Below, one piece after another: positions 26,736 through 36,278 of a stretch of 64,000 nt of DNA (position 1 is the first letter of the stretch; each line of letters begins with the position of its first letter). Made by a program: the position numbers and the translations under genes. The notes below the pieces were generated by a model. It had not been told where the DNA came from. It saw nothing but the letters and a program-made list of their open reading frames with translations, and did no database searches. Origin of the DNA: an uncultured Flavobacteriaceae bacterium (GTDB taxonomy: Bacteria > Bacteroidota > Bacteroidia > Flavobacteriales > Flavobacteriaceae); assembly GCA_947502495.1 (NCBI GenBank), contig CANNAC010000006.1, forward strand, positions 152,462 through 216,461, written 5' to 3'.

Positions 26736-27155
26736 ATGATGAAACAAATACTTACAATTTTATTTATCGGAATATTTAGTTTTTCAATGACTGCTCAAGC
26801 AAAAATTGAATTTAAAACAACGACAGTAGATTATGGTACTATAGAAAAAGGTGCCGATGGTATTAGAACTTTTGAGTTTACTAATACTGGAGATGCACCA
26901 CTTATTATTTCTAAAGTATCTTCAAGTTGTGGTTGTACAGTACCATCTAGCCCTAAGGAACCAATTATGCCCGGAGCTACTGGAGAAATACAAGTAAAGT
27001 ATGACACAAAACGTGTAATGCCTATTCGAAAAACAATTACTGTTCTTTCTAATGCAGAAACACCAACGGTTGCTTTAAAAATTAAAGGAGAAGTAATTGA
27101 TCCTAGTAAATCAAGTGTTCTTGAAAAAAGAGAAAAGAGCGTAATAGAAAATTAA
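26736..27155 (+). CDS. DUF1573 secreted protein
   Basis: 139 residues with an N-terminal signal peptide (ILTILFIGIFSFSMTAQA). The single immunoglobulin-like domain has the DUF1573 hallmarks: TTVDYGTIEKGADGIRTFEFTN, then SSCGCTVPSSPKEPIMPG and IQVKYDTKR. The family is widespread in Bacteroidota and is exported; no enzymatic function is known. The two neighbouring cysteines (SCGC) are conserved in the family. The gene is isolated, with a terminator downstream. Confidence 0.9.
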   Translation: MMKQILTILFIGIFSFSMTAQAKIEFKTTTVDYGTIEKGADGIRTFEFTNTGDAPLIISKVSSSCGCTVPSSPKEPIMPGATGEIQVKYDTKRVMPIRKTITVLSNAETPTVALKIKGEVIDPSKSSVLEKREKSVIEN

Positions 27156-27180
27156 TTTTCTTACAATAATTATAATTTCA

Positions 27181-27218
27181 AAAGGTTGTTTGCAAATAAG
27201 TAAACAACCTTTTTTTTT
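27181..27218 (+). terminator. Rho-independent terminator of the DUF1573 gene
   Basis: A stem AAAGGTTGTTT/AAACAACCTTT followed by a run of T. It may also serve the convergent protease gene. Confidence 0.88.
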
Positions 27219-27219
27219 G

Positions 27220-28560
27220 TTAAAACAAACTTTCTAATTGAAACTGAAAGTCTAATTCTTCACCAAACCGATCTACTTTTATTTTTATATGCTTACCATC
27301 TTTGTCATAAAAATATTGTGTCATTTGTTGTAACGTAAAATTATAGGTTTCCTTTCCATTTATTCTAAAAATGATATCACCAACTTGCAGTCCTGCTTTT
27401 TCTGCGGGCGAATCTTTACGAAGCTCTACGATTGTAAAAACAGGTTTAACGGCTAGCTTATAATTTGTATCAAAAACAATTCTAGTTCCTTGTCCGTTAT
27501 CTAAACTACTAGAGCCTTCTTGGTTTTTAATACTATTGGAAAAATCTTTTTCTCGCACTAATCTAATTCCGTTTTGCTCTAACTCAATGCCACTTTTATT
27601 ATAACTAAAAGGCTCTTTAAAATGTTTATTCTTTTTTAGTTGGATAGAAGCTTTTTGATAATTGAAAACAATATGAAACCTTTTTAAAATATCTCCTGCA
27701 ATACTACCATTTCGGTCTTTATGATTTTTTGCAAACGAAATAGAAGTAGCTTCAGGAAAAGCAACATTTGCATTTTTTAGAATAAAGCTATTAATTGCAA
27801 AAGCATCGACTTTGGCTCGTTTTCCATATACGCTTCCGCTTAATCCGTGTCCTAAAAAATCAATAAAACTATTACGGTGTGCGTTTATACCTAAGGAAGC
27901 ATCTTCAAATAGCCAAAGAGAATCACTTCCGCCAGAATCTATTAATAACTTAACGGGGATTTTCACATCATCAATAGTTACTTGCGCATTTATATAAGGC
28001 TTCTTATTATAAAAATACAAAGGCAGATACTCACACTTTTTACATTTTTTGGATGTGTACGTTTCATTTTCATGAATCTTAATAACCTTAGAAGCATAGT
28101 TTATTTCTACCACTAAATCTTTAAAAAAATCATACCCTATAATACCATGAATGGGAATTCCAAGTTTTGGCGCAAAATCTAATTTAGAATTATAAACCAC
28201 AAATAGGTCTTGGTCTATGTTAAGCGCTTCCCCAATTTCTATGCTATTATTTCTAGATCGCAATGCTTCTACCGATTCTCCTTCCCCTAAACCACGAATT
28301 ACTATTTTTTCGGCATTATTAATTTTTAAGGTTTCATGGATATTATAAATATTAAACAGAATAGGCTTGCTCACTCCTGTATCTAAGATAAAAGAAAGTG
28401 TTACGCCATTTATTTTTACAGGAATTACAACTAAATTATTAATTAATTTAAACTTTATTTTATCCCTTTTCTTTTTATTTTGAATTACAAAAGTGCCTTG
28501 AGAAAAACCAAAAAAGGAGATACTAAATAGAAACAGAAAAGTAAAGGCTATCTTTTTCAT
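27220..28560 (-). CDS. Retropepsin-like aspartyl protease with PDZ domain
   Basis: 446 residues from the ATG at 28560, which starts a signal peptide (MKKIAFTFLFLFSISFFGF). Two aspartic-protease half domains are present, with FILDTGVSKPILF near residue 60 and LLIDSGGSDSLWL near residue 210. A C-terminal PDZ domain follows (VELRKDSPAEKAGLQVGDII). Proteins of this make-up are exported in Bacteroidota and thought to act on peptides in the envelope. The second half has DSG in place of DTG, which remains catalytically permissible. Convergent with the DUF1573 gene. Confidence 0.87.
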   Translation of the reverse strand: MKKIAFTFLFLFSISFFGFSQGTFVIQNKKKRDKIKFKLINNLVVIPVKINGVTLSFILDTGVSKPILFNIYNIHETLKINNAEKIVIRGLGEGESVEALRSRNNSIEIGEALNIDQDLFVVYNSKLDFAPKLGIPIHGIIGYDFFKDLVVEINYASKVIKIHENETYTSKKCKKCEYLPLYFYNKKPYINAQVTIDDVKIPVKLLIDSGGSDSLWLFEDASLGINAHRNSFIDFLGHGLSGSVYGKRAKVDAFAINSFILKNANVAFPEATSISFAKNHKDRNGSIAGDILKRFHIVFNYQKASIQLKKNKHFKEPFSYNKSGIELEQNGIRLVREKDFSNSIKNQEGSSSLDNGQGTRIVFDTNYKLAVKPVFTIVELRKDSPAEKAGLQVGDIIFRINGKETYNFTLQQMTQYFYDKDGKHIKIKVDRFGEELDFQFQLESLF

Positions 28561-28681
28561 AAGCTCAAAAAACACTTCTCCTTCAATTTACAAATCTTTA
28601 GCCTAAAATCTGTATTTAGTGCTGCTTTTTAAAAAAACTTTGATATAATTTTCGCAACTTTGTATCTCAAATACTTATAAA

Positions 28682-29872
28682 ATGCCAGCAATTTCAAAAA
28701 AAGGGCAGTTGATGCCGCAATCACCTATTAGAAAACTAGTTCCATTTGCTGAAGAAGCTACTAAAAATGGAAAATCCATATATTATTTAAACATTGGCCA
28801 ACCAGATATAAAGACGCCAGAAATAGCATTAAATGCTGTGAAGTCGATTTCTTTAGAAGTATTAGCATACTCTAGATCGGAAGGCTCTGAACAGTACAGA
28901 ACAAAAATAGCGAACTATTACGCTAAAAATGATATTCAGGTAAAACACGACGATATTATTGTAACAACCGGAGGAAGTGAAGCATTGCTTTTTGCCTTTG
29001 GAAGTATTATGGATGTGGATGATGAAATTATTATTCCAGAACCTTTTTACGCAAACTACAATGGTTTCTCTACTTCTTCTGGAGTAAAAGTGGTTCCTGT
29101 TATATCTAAGATTGAAGACAATTTTGCTTTACCTCCAATTGAAGAATTTGAAAAACTTATTACGCCAAGAACCAAAGCAATTCTAATTTGTAACCCAGGA
29201 AATCCTACAGGTTATTTATATTCTAAAGAAGAAATTAAAAAACTTGCTGCAATAGTAAAAAAGCACGATTTGTTTTTAATTGCGGATGAAGTATATAGGG
29301 AATTTGCCTATGATGGGAATACGCATTATTCTATCATGCAAGAAGAAGGATTAGAAGAAAACGCTATCATGATTGATTCTGTATCTAAAAGATATAGTAT
29401 GTGTGGTGCAAGAATTGGTTGTTTGGTTTCTAAAAACAAAGAAGTAATACAAACTGCACTAAAATTTGCACAAGCAAGATTAAGTCCGCCAACCTTAGCA
29501 CAAATTGCAAGTGAAGCCGCTTTAGATACGCCTCAAAGTTATTTTGATGATGTTATTGAAGAATATGTAGAAAGGCGTAATGTGCTTATCACCGAATTGC
29601 AAAAAATAGAAGGTGTACAAGTAGCAACACCAAAAGGTGCCTTTTATTGTATTGCACAATTACCAATTAAAAATAGTGATGCTTTTGCACAATGGCTTTT
29701 AGAAGATTTTGACTTAAATGGAGAAACCGTTATGGTAGCTCCTGCTGGCGGATTCTATTCTACTCCAGGTGTTGGTTTAAACCAAATACGCATTGCATAT
29801 GTGCTTAACAAAGAAAGCTTAGTAAAAGCAGTACATATTATTAAAGAAGCTCTTAAAGTATATAAAGACTAG
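28682..29872 (+). CDS. Pyridoxal-phosphate aminotransferase (aspartate aminotransferase-like)
   Basis: A 396-residue class I/II aminotransferase. The PLP lysine is in MIDSVSKRYSMCGARIG; the motif ILICNPGNPTGYLYS and the arginine of QIRIAYVLN are also seen. It transfers an amino group between aspartate-like amino acids and 2-oxoglutarate. The stop codon shares one base with the GTG start of murB, so the two genes form a coupled pair. The exact substrate among the family is not readable from sequence. Confidence 0.9.
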   Translation: MPAISKKGQLMPQSPIRKLVPFAEEATKNGKSIYYLNIGQPDIKTPEIALNAVKSISLEVLAYSRSEGSEQYRTKIANYYAKNDIQVKHDDIIVTTGGSEALLFAFGSIMDVDDEIIIPEPFYANYNGFSTSSGVKVVPVISKIEDNFALPPIEEFEKLITPRTKAILICNPGNPTGYLYSKEEIKKLAAIVKKHDLFLIADEVYREFAYDGNTHYSIMQEEGLEENAIMIDSVSKRYSMCGARIGCLVSKNKEVIQTALKFAQARLSPPTLAQIASEAALDTPQSYFDDVIEEYVERRNVLITELQKIEGVQVATPKGAFYCIAQLPIKNSDAFAQWLLEDFDLNGETVMVAPAGGFYSTPGVGLNQIRIAYVLNKESLVKAVHIIKEALKVYKD

Positions 29873-30885
29873 TGCAAATACAACATAACATATCTTTAAA
29901 AGAATATAACACTTTTGGTATAGATGCAAAAGCAAAACACTTTGTATCCATAGATGCTATCGAAAGTTTAAAAAGCGTGCTTCAACTGCCAGAATACCAA
30001 AAAAGGTTTATTCTTGGCGGTGGAAGCAATATGCTACTTACTAAAGACGTGGAAGCACTAGTAATGCATATTAATTTAAAAGGAATAGAAATTGTTTCGC
30101 AAGAAGATACTTTTGCTATAGTAAAAGCACAAGCTGGTGAAAACTGGCATGCCTTTGTACTTTGGTGTTTGGAAAATAATTTTGGCGGATTAGAGAACCT
30201 TTCCTTAATCCCTGGAAATGTTGGTACTGCACCAATTCAAAATATTGGCGCTTATGGTGTAGAATTAAAAGATGCCTTTGTTTCTTGTGAAGCTTTAGAA
30301 ATAGCAACACAAAAAATCAGAATATTTACAAAATCGGATTGTAATTTTGACTATAGAAATTCTGTTTTTAAACAAGAATTAAAAGGAAAATATATTATTA
30401 CGAGTGTTCTTTTTAAATTGACTAAAAACAACCATATACTTCGTACTAATTACGGAGCAATTTCGCCGCAATTAGAATACATGCACGTGGAAAAACCAAC
30501 CATTCAAGATGTTTCAAAAGCTGTAATTGCCATTCGAGAAAGCAAACTACCAAATCCTAAAGAAATTGGTAATAGCGGAAGCTTTTTTAAAAACCCAGTA
30601 ATTACAATCCAAGATTTTGAAACCTTAAAACAAAGTTTCCCTGAAATACCAAACTATCCAGTTTCGAGCACTTCTATTAAAATACCTGCAGGTTGGCTTA
30701 TAGAAAAAGCAGGCTTTAAAGGAAAACGTTTTGGAGATTATGGTGTACATGAAAAACAAGCATTAGTTTTGGTAAACTATAATAATGCTAAAGGAATTGA
30801 AATATTAAAACTATCTCAAGTAATACAAGAAACAATAAAGCGTATATTTAATATATATATAGAAGCTGAAGTAAATATTATTTAA
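29872..30885 (+). CDS. murB: UDP-N-acetylenolpyruvoylglucosamine reductase
   Basis: 337 residues from a GTG start (MQIQHNISLKEYNTFGIDAK). The FAD-binding motif is ILGGGSNMLLT, and the catalytic region is in NSGSFFKNPV with the serine proton donor. It reduces the enolpyruvyl group in the second committed step of peptidoglycan synthesis. GLENLSLIPGNVGTAPIQNIGAYGVE is a typical MurB signature. The type (I, E. coli-like) fits its length. Co-transcribed with the upstream aminotransferase. Confidence 0.96.
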   Translation: MQIQHNISLKEYNTFGIDAKAKHFVSIDAIESLKSVLQLPEYQKRFILGGGSNMLLTKDVEALVMHINLKGIEIVSQEDTFAIVKAQAGENWHAFVLWCLENNFGGLENLSLIPGNVGTAPIQNIGAYGVELKDAFVSCEALEIATQKIRIFTKSDCNFDYRNSVFKQELKGKYIITSVLFKLTKNNHILRTNYGAISPQLEYMHVEKPTIQDVSKAVIAIRESKLPNPKEIGNSGSFFKNPVITIQDFETLKQSFPEIPNYPVSSTSIKIPAGWLIEKAGFKGKRFGDYGVHEKQALVLVNYNNAKGIEILKLSQVIQETIKRIFNIYIEAEVNII

Positions 30886-30949
30886 ATCTAAAATAAAACT
30901 ATAACTTTGATACCCTATAAGTTAGTTCAACACTAAACAAAAATATCTT

Positions 30950-31498
30950 TTGACTACACCAATAGAGCAACAAATAGTTCATTTACTAGAGCAAGGCGAC
31001 AAAAAAGCTATTACTTTGTTGTACCAAAATTACGCAGACACACTACTTGGTGTAATATCTAAAGTCATCACAGACCAAGATTTAGCACAAGATGCATTGC
31101 AAGAAACATTTATAAAAGTTTGGAAAAAAGCCCAAACCTACGATGCTAAAAAAGCAAAACTCTTTACGTGGTTATATCGAATTGCATATAATACGGCTAT
31201 CGATAAAATACGTTCTGTGTCGAATAAACAAAGCAAAGAAATCCAAATTGAAAATTCTAACGTATATACATTAACAAGCAATAGCTTGAATCAAGACGTT
31301 ATTGATATTAAAACCCATCTTAAAACAATAGATGAAAAATATCAAATAGTAATTAATGCCCTATTTTTTGAAGGCATGACACAACAAGAAGCAAGTGATG
31401 AATTAGATATTCCGCTTGGTACAGTAAAATCCAGATTAAAAATTGGACTACGTGAATTAAAAAAAATTTACGATCCAAAACCAAAAAGTAATGAATGA
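30950..31498 (+). CDS. ECF sigma factor
   Basis: 182 residues from a TTG start. Region 2 is AQDALQETFIKVWKKAQTYD and LFTWLYRIAYNTAIDKIR; region 4 ends GMTQQEASDELDIPLGTVKSRLKIGLREL. It overlaps the downstream membrane anti-sigma gene by 8 nt, the usual layout for a cognate pair. Resembles the SigK/RpoE-like ECF19 type associated with RskA anti-sigma factors. Confidence 0.92.
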   Translation: MTTPIEQQIVHLLEQGDKKAITLLYQNYADTLLGVISKVITDQDLAQDALQETFIKVWKKAQTYDAKKAKLFTWLYRIAYNTAIDKIRSVSNKQSKEIQIENSNVYTLTSNSLNQDVIDIKTHLKTIDEKYQIVINALFFEGMTQQEASDELDIPLGTVKSRLKIGLRELKKIYDPKPKSNE

Positions 31499-32282
31499 TA
31501 AAATAATTACATTTTTAAATTCAGATCTATTAGACAAATATCTAGTAGGCAATACCACTACAGAAGAAACTGAAATGGTAGAAGCTTACATTGCCCAATA
31601 TCCTGAAGTTGAAAATGCCTACAATACTTTACAGCGCAATCTTGAAATTGTAGCTAAAAGTAATGCCATTGAAGCGCCAGAACATATCTTAAACGATATT
31701 CTTTCTGCACTTGACGAGAAACCAGTAATTGCACTACAAACCGTATCCAAACCAAAAACTTGGTATAAGTTTAGTATAGCTGCAAGTATAACAGCCTTAA
31801 TTTTTGCGGGTTCTACATTTATGTTTTACATAAACAACCAAGACCTAAAACGTGAAAATCAAGTTATAGCAGATGAAATTTTTGATCTACGTAGTGACAT
31901 AGACCAAAATAATTTAATGCTAAGCGATATTATGCAACAATTTAAACAGCTTAATAACCCGGAAACCCAAAAGTATATTATAAAAGGAAATTCAAGGGCT
32001 AAGAATTTAAAAACCGTTGCATACATAAACCCTATAGACAAAACATCAATGATAGATGTGGTTTCTTTGCCACAACTACCAGAAGAACAATGTTACCAAA
32101 TATGGGCAGAAGTGCAAGATAAAATGATTAGTTTAGGTATATTAAACGAGACAGATAGTCAACTTATACCATTACCATACACAGAAAACGCTTTAGGTTT
32201 AAATATAACAATAGAACCAAAAGGAGGAAATGAAAATGCCTCTGTGGAAAAATCTGTTGCAGAAATTAGCTTAAAAAAGTAA
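31491..32282 (+). CDS. Anti-sigma factor with RskA-type C-terminal domain
   Basis: 263 residues. The N-terminal 90 residues form the cytosolic sigma-binding part (LDKYLVGNTTTEETEMVEAYIA), followed by a membrane helix (ISIAASITALIFAGSTFMFYI-like, near 95-115) and a periplasmic domain with the RskA signature VVSLPQLPEEQCYQIWAEV and LGILNETD. Zinc ligands are absent (no HxxxCxxC). Overlaps the sigma gene, so the ratio of the two is fixed by translation. Confidence 0.9.
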   Translation: MNDKIITFLNSDLLDKYLVGNTTTEETEMVEAYIAQYPEVENAYNTLQRNLEIVAKSNAIEAPEHILNDILSALDEKPVIALQTVSKPKTWYKFSIAASITALIFAGSTFMFYINNQDLKRENQVIADEIFDLRSDIDQNNLMLSDIMQQFKQLNNPETQKYIIKGNSRAKNLKTVAYINPIDKTSMIDVVSLPQLPEEQCYQIWAEVQDKMISLGILNETDSQLIPLPYTENALGLNITIEPKGGNENASVEKSVAEISLKK

Positions 32283-32304
32283 ATCACTTACTTATAAGAA
32301 TTAC

Positions 32305-32334
32305 AAGCCTCGTTTTAAAAAGCGAGGCTTTTTT
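32305..32334 (+). terminator. Rho-independent terminator of the sigma/anti-sigma operon
   Basis: A stem AAGCCTCG/CGAGGCTT, loop TTTTAAAAAG, then TTTTTT. Confidence 0.88.
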
Positions 32335-32359
32335 AGTATACTCATTTCCCAAAAAGTAG

Positions 32360-32367
32360 TATCTTTG
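32360..32367 (+). promoter_or_regulatory. -7 box (TATCTTTG) for the small membrane protein gene
   Basis: A perfect TAnnTTTG 26 nt before the ATG, the expected distance for a leadered Bacteroidota transcript. Confidence 0.55.
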
Positions 32368-32393
32368 TAAAAATTATTAAGATCAATACACAC

Positions 32394-32597
32394 ATGAAAC
32401 TACTAGCAATTACATTAGTACTTTTAGGTTTAGCAATAGCTGGAATAGCAATAAAAATTTGGGCAAAAAAAGACGGGAAATTTGCAGGCACTTGTGCTAG
32501 CCAAAATCCTATGTTAAACAAAGAAGGAGAATCTTGCGGCTTTTGCGGAAAAACTCCTGAGCAATACCAAGACTGTAGCGAACCTCAACATTCTTAA
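32394..32597 (+). CDS. Small cysteine-rich membrane protein
   Basis: 67 residues. One membrane helix (LLAITLVLLGLAIAGIAIKIW) is followed by a short tail with five Cys-containing positions (GTCAS, SCGFCG, QDCSE). The pattern CGFCG suggests metal or disulfide binding. Such 'membrane or secreted protein' genes are common in Flavobacteriaceae, but no function is known. It is followed 6 nt later by a glycosyltransferase. Confidence 0.75.
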   Translation: MKLLAITLVLLGLAIAGIAIKIWAKKDGKFAGTCASQNPMLNKEGESCGFCGKTPEQYQDCSEPQHS

Positions 32598-32603
32598 AAG
32601 TAC

Positions 32604-33716
32604 ATGGTTATACTGAATATTGCCTTCTACGCTTTCTTAAGCATAGTAAGTATTCAAATTATATATTACCTTTTCTTATTTTCAAAATTTGCTTTTTTAA
32701 ATCCGAAGAATAAAACACAAAAAAAAAATGCTGTTTCTATTCTTATTTGTGCTAAAAATGAAGCCGAAAATTTAAAGAAATTCCTTCCGTATATATTAGA
32801 TCAAGAATATCCCGATTTTGAAGTTGTTTTAATTAATGACAACTCCCATGATGATACGTTAGATATCATGGAAGACTTCGCGTCAAAACATAACAATATC
32901 AAAATTGTAAATGTCATACCAACCGAAGCTTTTTATGGCAACAAGAAATATGCATTAACTCTTGGTATAAAAGCATCAAAAAACGAGCTTTTAGTTTTTA
33001 CAGATGCAGACTGCAAACCAAATTCTAAATACTGGCTACGCGAAATAAGTGCACACTTTAGCGCAAGTAAAAGTATTGTTTTAGGCTACGGAGGATATGC
33101 AAAAATAAAAGGCTCTTTTTTAAATAAACTCATCCGTTTTGAAACCTTATTAACGGCTTTACAATATTTTTCTTATGCCAAATCAGGAATACCTTTTATG
33201 GGAGTTGGGAGAAATTTAGCCTATAAAAAAGAAGAGTTCTTTAATGCAAATGGTTTTATAAACCACATGAAAGTCCGCTCTGGTGATGACGATTTGTTTA
33301 TAAATCAAGTGGCAACCAATAGAAACACAAGCATTTGTTTTACCAAAGACAGTTTTACTATTTCTAATCCGAAAACAACTTTTAAAGATTGGGTTTTACA
33401 GAAAAGAAGACATGTTTCTACGGCAAAACATTATAAGACGATACATAAAGTACTACTTGCTATTTTCTATATTTCGCAATTTCTATTTTATGCTTTAGCA
33501 ATTATACTGCTTATATCCACCTATTTTTGGCAAATAGTTTTGCCGTTATTCCTATTAAGATTCCTTATTTTTTATATAGTATTTGGTAAAACCTCTAAAA
33601 AATTAGACGAAAAAGACCTTATTATTTTTCTTCCTTTCCTAGAGATTTTTTTAATTGGAATGCAATTAGCTATATTTATAACCAATCTTATTGCAAAACC
33701 GAAATATTGGAAATAG
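32604..33716 (+). CDS. Membrane-bound family 2 glycosyltransferase
   Basis: 370 residues. An N-terminal helix (LNIAFYAFLSIVSIQIIYYLFLF-like) precedes a GT-A catalytic domain with VSILICAKNEAENLKKFL, VVLINDNSHDDT and the DxD in FTDADCKP. QKRRH (residue about 270) is the (Q/R)xxRW-like motif of processive enzymes, here with His in place of Trp. Two to three C-terminal membrane helices follow. It probably extends a surface polysaccharide or glycolipid. The start of the next gene overlaps its end by 10 nt. Confidence 0.88.
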   Translation: MVILNIAFYAFLSIVSIQIIYYLFLFSKFAFLNPKNKTQKKNAVSILICAKNEAENLKKFLPYILDQEYPDFEVVLINDNSHDDTLDIMEDFASKHNNIKIVNVIPTEAFYGNKKYALTLGIKASKNELLVFTDADCKPNSKYWLREISAHFSASKSIVLGYGGYAKIKGSFLNKLIRFETLLTALQYFSYAKSGIPFMGVGRNLAYKKEEFFNANGFINHMKVRSGDDDLFINQVATNRNTSICFTKDSFTISNPKTTFKDWVLQKRRHVSTAKHYKTIHKVLLAIFYISQFLFYALAIILLISTYFWQIVLPLFLLRFLIFYIVFGKTSKKLDEKDLIIFLPFLEIFLIGMQLAIFITNLIAKPKYWK

Positions 33717-34255
33717 AAGAAGCGATACAACAAGCAAAAAAAAACGAACAAAAGGCATTTAATTTTTTATTAAATACTTTCTGGGATGACGTATATGGTT
33801 TTCAGCTCAAACGTATTCAAAATGAAAACGATGCAGAAGACGTTACCATTCAAACTTTTTCTAGAGCTTTTGACAAAATAGATACTTACAAGACGGAATA
33901 CAAGTTTAAAACTTGGCTCATTACTATTTCAAAAAATATTCATATCGATTTATTACGAAAAGAAAAACGTTCTATTTCTACGGATATATCTAAAGATGAT
34001 GAAAATTCGCTATTTCAAATTTTAGACGAAACGCCTTCCGCAGAAGACAAACTCATTACAGAACAAAATTTAGCGAAATTACTTCGCGATATTAAAAAGT
34101 TAAAACCACATTACCAAGAAGTTATTAACCTACGCTATTTTCAAGAGTTAAGCTACAAAGAGATCTCTACCAAATTAAACGAACCGATTAACAACGTTAA
34201 GGTAAAACTCTTACGTGCTAAAAAACTATTAGCCGAAATTATTCAGAAAAAATAA
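33707..34255 (+). CDS. ECF sigma factor (no adjacent anti-sigma)
   Basis: 182 residues from a TTG start inside the end of the glycosyltransferase gene. Region 2 is DAEDVTIQTFSRAFDKIDTYKTEYKFKTWLITISKN; region 4 is LSYKEISTKLNEPINNVKVKLLRAKKLL. Unlike the two other ECF genes here, no membrane anti-sigma gene follows; lipA is next, with its own promoter. Its control must be encoded elsewhere or act on transcription. Confidence 0.88.
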   Translation: MEIEEAIQQAKKNEQKAFNFLLNTFWDDVYGFQLKRIQNENDAEDVTIQTFSRAFDKIDTYKTEYKFKTWLITISKNIHIDLLRKEKRSISTDISKDDENSLFQILDETPSAEDKLITEQNLAKLLRDIKKLKPHYQEVINLRYFQELSYKEISTKLNEPINNVKVKLLRAKKLLAEIIQKK

Positions 34256-34326
34256 GTTTACATTTAACAGTCTTTAATTAAAAGCATCTCACTATTCTAT
34301 AAGGGCATTTTTAATAGAATACTTTG

Positions 34327-34334
34327 TATCTTTG
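34327..34334 (+). promoter_or_regulatory. -7 box (TATCTTTG) for lipA
   Basis: A perfect TAnnTTTG 21 nt before the ATG of lipA. Confidence 0.55.
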
Positions 34335-34355
34335 TACTTAGAAATTACAAAGTAA

Positions 34356-35234
34356 ATGAATACAGATACTGCTTCAAATATAATTCCAGAACGTATAGCA
34401 AAACCGAAATGGCTTCGTGTAAAGTTACCAACAGGTAAAAAATACACAGAACTTCGTGGTTTAGTAGATAAATATAAACTGAATACTATTTGCGCCTCTG
34501 GAAGCTGTCCAAACATGGGAGAATGTTGGGGAGAAGGTACAGCAACCTTTATGATTCTTGGTAATGTTTGTACACGATCTTGTGGTTTTTGTGGTGTAAA
34601 AACCGGAAGACCAGAAACGGTTGACTGGGACGAACCAGAAAAAGTTGCTCGTTCTATTAAAATCATGAATATTAAGCACGCTGTTTTAACAAGTGTAGAT
34701 CGTGATGACCTAAAAGATATGGGAAGCATCATGTGGAGTGAAACTGTAAAAGCAGTCCGCAGAATGAATCCGGAAACGACACTAGAAACACTTATTCCAG
34801 ATTTTCAGGGAGTAGAATTACATATAGATAGAATAATCGATGTTGCGCCAGAAGTGGTTTCGCATAATATTGAAACCGTTAGACGATTAACTCGTGAAGT
34901 TCGTATTCAAGCGAAATACGATAGAAGTTTAGGCGTTTTAAAATACCTAAAGCAACAAGGACAAAGACGTACAAAATCTGGTATTATGTTAGGTCTTGGT
35001 GAATTGCGAGAAGAAGTTATAGAAACGTTACATGATTTAAGAGCTAACGATGTAGACGTAGTAACTATTGGTCAATATTTACAACCTAGTAAAAAACATT
35101 TACCTGTAAAACAATTTATTACTCCAGATCAGTTTGAAGAGTATAGAGAAATTGGTTTAGGTCTTGGTTTCCGCCATGTAGAAAGTAGCGCATTAGTGCG
35201 TTCTTCTTACAAAGCACAAAAACACATTAACTAA
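34356..35234 (+). CDS. lipA: Lipoyl synthase
   Basis: A 292-residue radical SAM enzyme that inserts two sulfurs into octanoyl-lysine of lipoyl-dependent proteins. The auxiliary cluster cysteines are Cys46, Cys51 and Cys57 ([12 protein letters not shown]). The radical SAM cluster cysteines are Cys72, Cys76 and Cys79 (CTRSCGFC). The C-terminal RSSYKA contains the conserved serine ligand. Product lipoyl groups serve H-protein of the glycine cleavage system (see gcvP) and the 2-oxoacid dehydrogenases. The stop codon overlaps the start of gap by one base. Confidence 0.97.
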   Translation: MNTDTASNIIPERIAKPKWLRVKLPTGKKYTELRGLVDKYKLNTICASGSCPNMGECWGEGTATFMILGNVCTRSCGFCGVKTGRPETVDWDEPEKVARSIKIMNIKHAVLTSVDRDDLKDMGSIMWSETVKAVRRMNPETTLETLIPDFQGVELHIDRIIDVAPEVVSHNIETVRRLTREVRIQAKYDRSLGVLKYLKQQGQRRTKSGIMLGLGELREEVIETLHDLRANDVDVVTIGQYLQPSKKHLPVKQFITPDQFEEYREIGLGLGFRHVESSALVRSSYKAQKHIN

Positions 35235-36232
35235 TGGTTCATGTTGCAATAAACGGATTTGGAAGAATTGGCAGACGCGTTTTTAGACTACTTCAAAACA
35301 ATCCAAATATCCAAGTTGTTGCCATAAATGACTTAGCAGACGCAAGAACCTTAAGCCATCTTTTAAAATATGATAGTATTCATGGTGTTTTTCATGAAGA
35401 TATTTCTTGTAACGAAGATCATATTATAGTTAACAATAAAAACATTCCGTTACTAAATAAACAAAAACTAGAAGATATTAATTGGAAACCTTTTAATGTC
35501 GATTTTGTTATTGAAGCAACTGGGAAATTTAAAACAGAAGAATCTCTAAACCTTCATATTAAAAATGGCGCAAAACGCGTTATTTTAAGTGTTCCTCCAG
35601 TAGATGATTCTATAAAACTAGTTGTTTTAGGTGTAAATGAATCTATTCTAGATGGCACCGAAAAAATAATATCTAACGCATCCTGTACAACAAACAATGC
35701 CGCACCAATGCTTGCCATTATGCAAGAACTTTGTGGTATTAAACAAGCGTATATTACAACAGTACATTCGTATACAACAGATCAAAGTTTGCACGATCAA
35801 CCACATAGGGATTTACGTCGTGCAAGAGCTGCTGGTCAATCTATTGTACCAACAACAACTGGAGCTGCAAAGGCGCTTACAAAAATATTTCCAGATTTAG
35901 CCAATGTAATTGGTGGTTGTGGTATTCGCGTTCCTGTAGCTAATGGTTCACTTACCGACATCACTTTAAATGTGGAGAAAAATGTAACCATCGAGCAAAT
36001 TAACGATGCATTTAAGAAAGCTTCGCAAGATAAATACAAAGGTATATTAGAGTATACCGAAGATCCAATAGTCTCTATTGATATTGTAGGCAACACACAT
36101 TCTTGTATATTTGATGCACAAATGACATCAACCATAGGAAATATGGTAAAAATCATAGGTTGGTATGATAATGAGACAGGTTATTCTAGCCGATTAATCA
36201 ACTTAATCAGCAATTTGTCGGTAAAAAGCTAA
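35234..36232 (+). CDS. gap: Glyceraldehyde-3-phosphate dehydrogenase
   Basis: 332 residues. NAD-binding Rossmann motif INGFGRIGRRVFRLL. The catalytic Cys151 is in SNASCTTNNAAP. A histidine base is expected in ITTVHSYTTDQ. It oxidises glyceraldehyde-3-phosphate in glycolysis or the reverse in gluconeogenesis. It is likely one of two or more paralogues, because Flavobacteriaceae commonly carry several. It is translationally coupled to lipA (ATG overlaps the TAA). Confidence 0.95.
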   Translation: MVHVAINGFGRIGRRVFRLLQNNPNIQVVAINDLADARTLSHLLKYDSIHGVFHEDISCNEDHIIVNNKNIPLLNKQKLEDINWKPFNVDFVIEATGKFKTEESLNLHIKNGAKRVILSVPPVDDSIKLVVLGVNESILDGTEKIISNASCTTNNAAPMLAIMQELCGIKQAYITTVHSYTTDQSLHDQPHRDLRRARAAGQSIVPTTTGAAKALTKIFPDLANVIGGCGIRVPVANGSLTDITLNVEKNVTIEQINDAFKKASQDKYKGILEYTEDPIVSIDIVGNTHSCIFDAQMTSTIGNMVKIIGWYDNETGYSSRLINLISNLSVKS

Positions 36233-36251
36233 CTTTTATCGAATAAATATC

Positions 36252-36259
36252 TATATTTG
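36252..36259 (+). promoter_or_regulatory. -7 box (TATATTTG) for the hybrid histidine kinase
   Basis: A perfect TAnnTTTG 19 nt before the ATG. Confidence 0.55.
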
Positions 36260-36278
36260 TTTATATCATTGTTAAAAA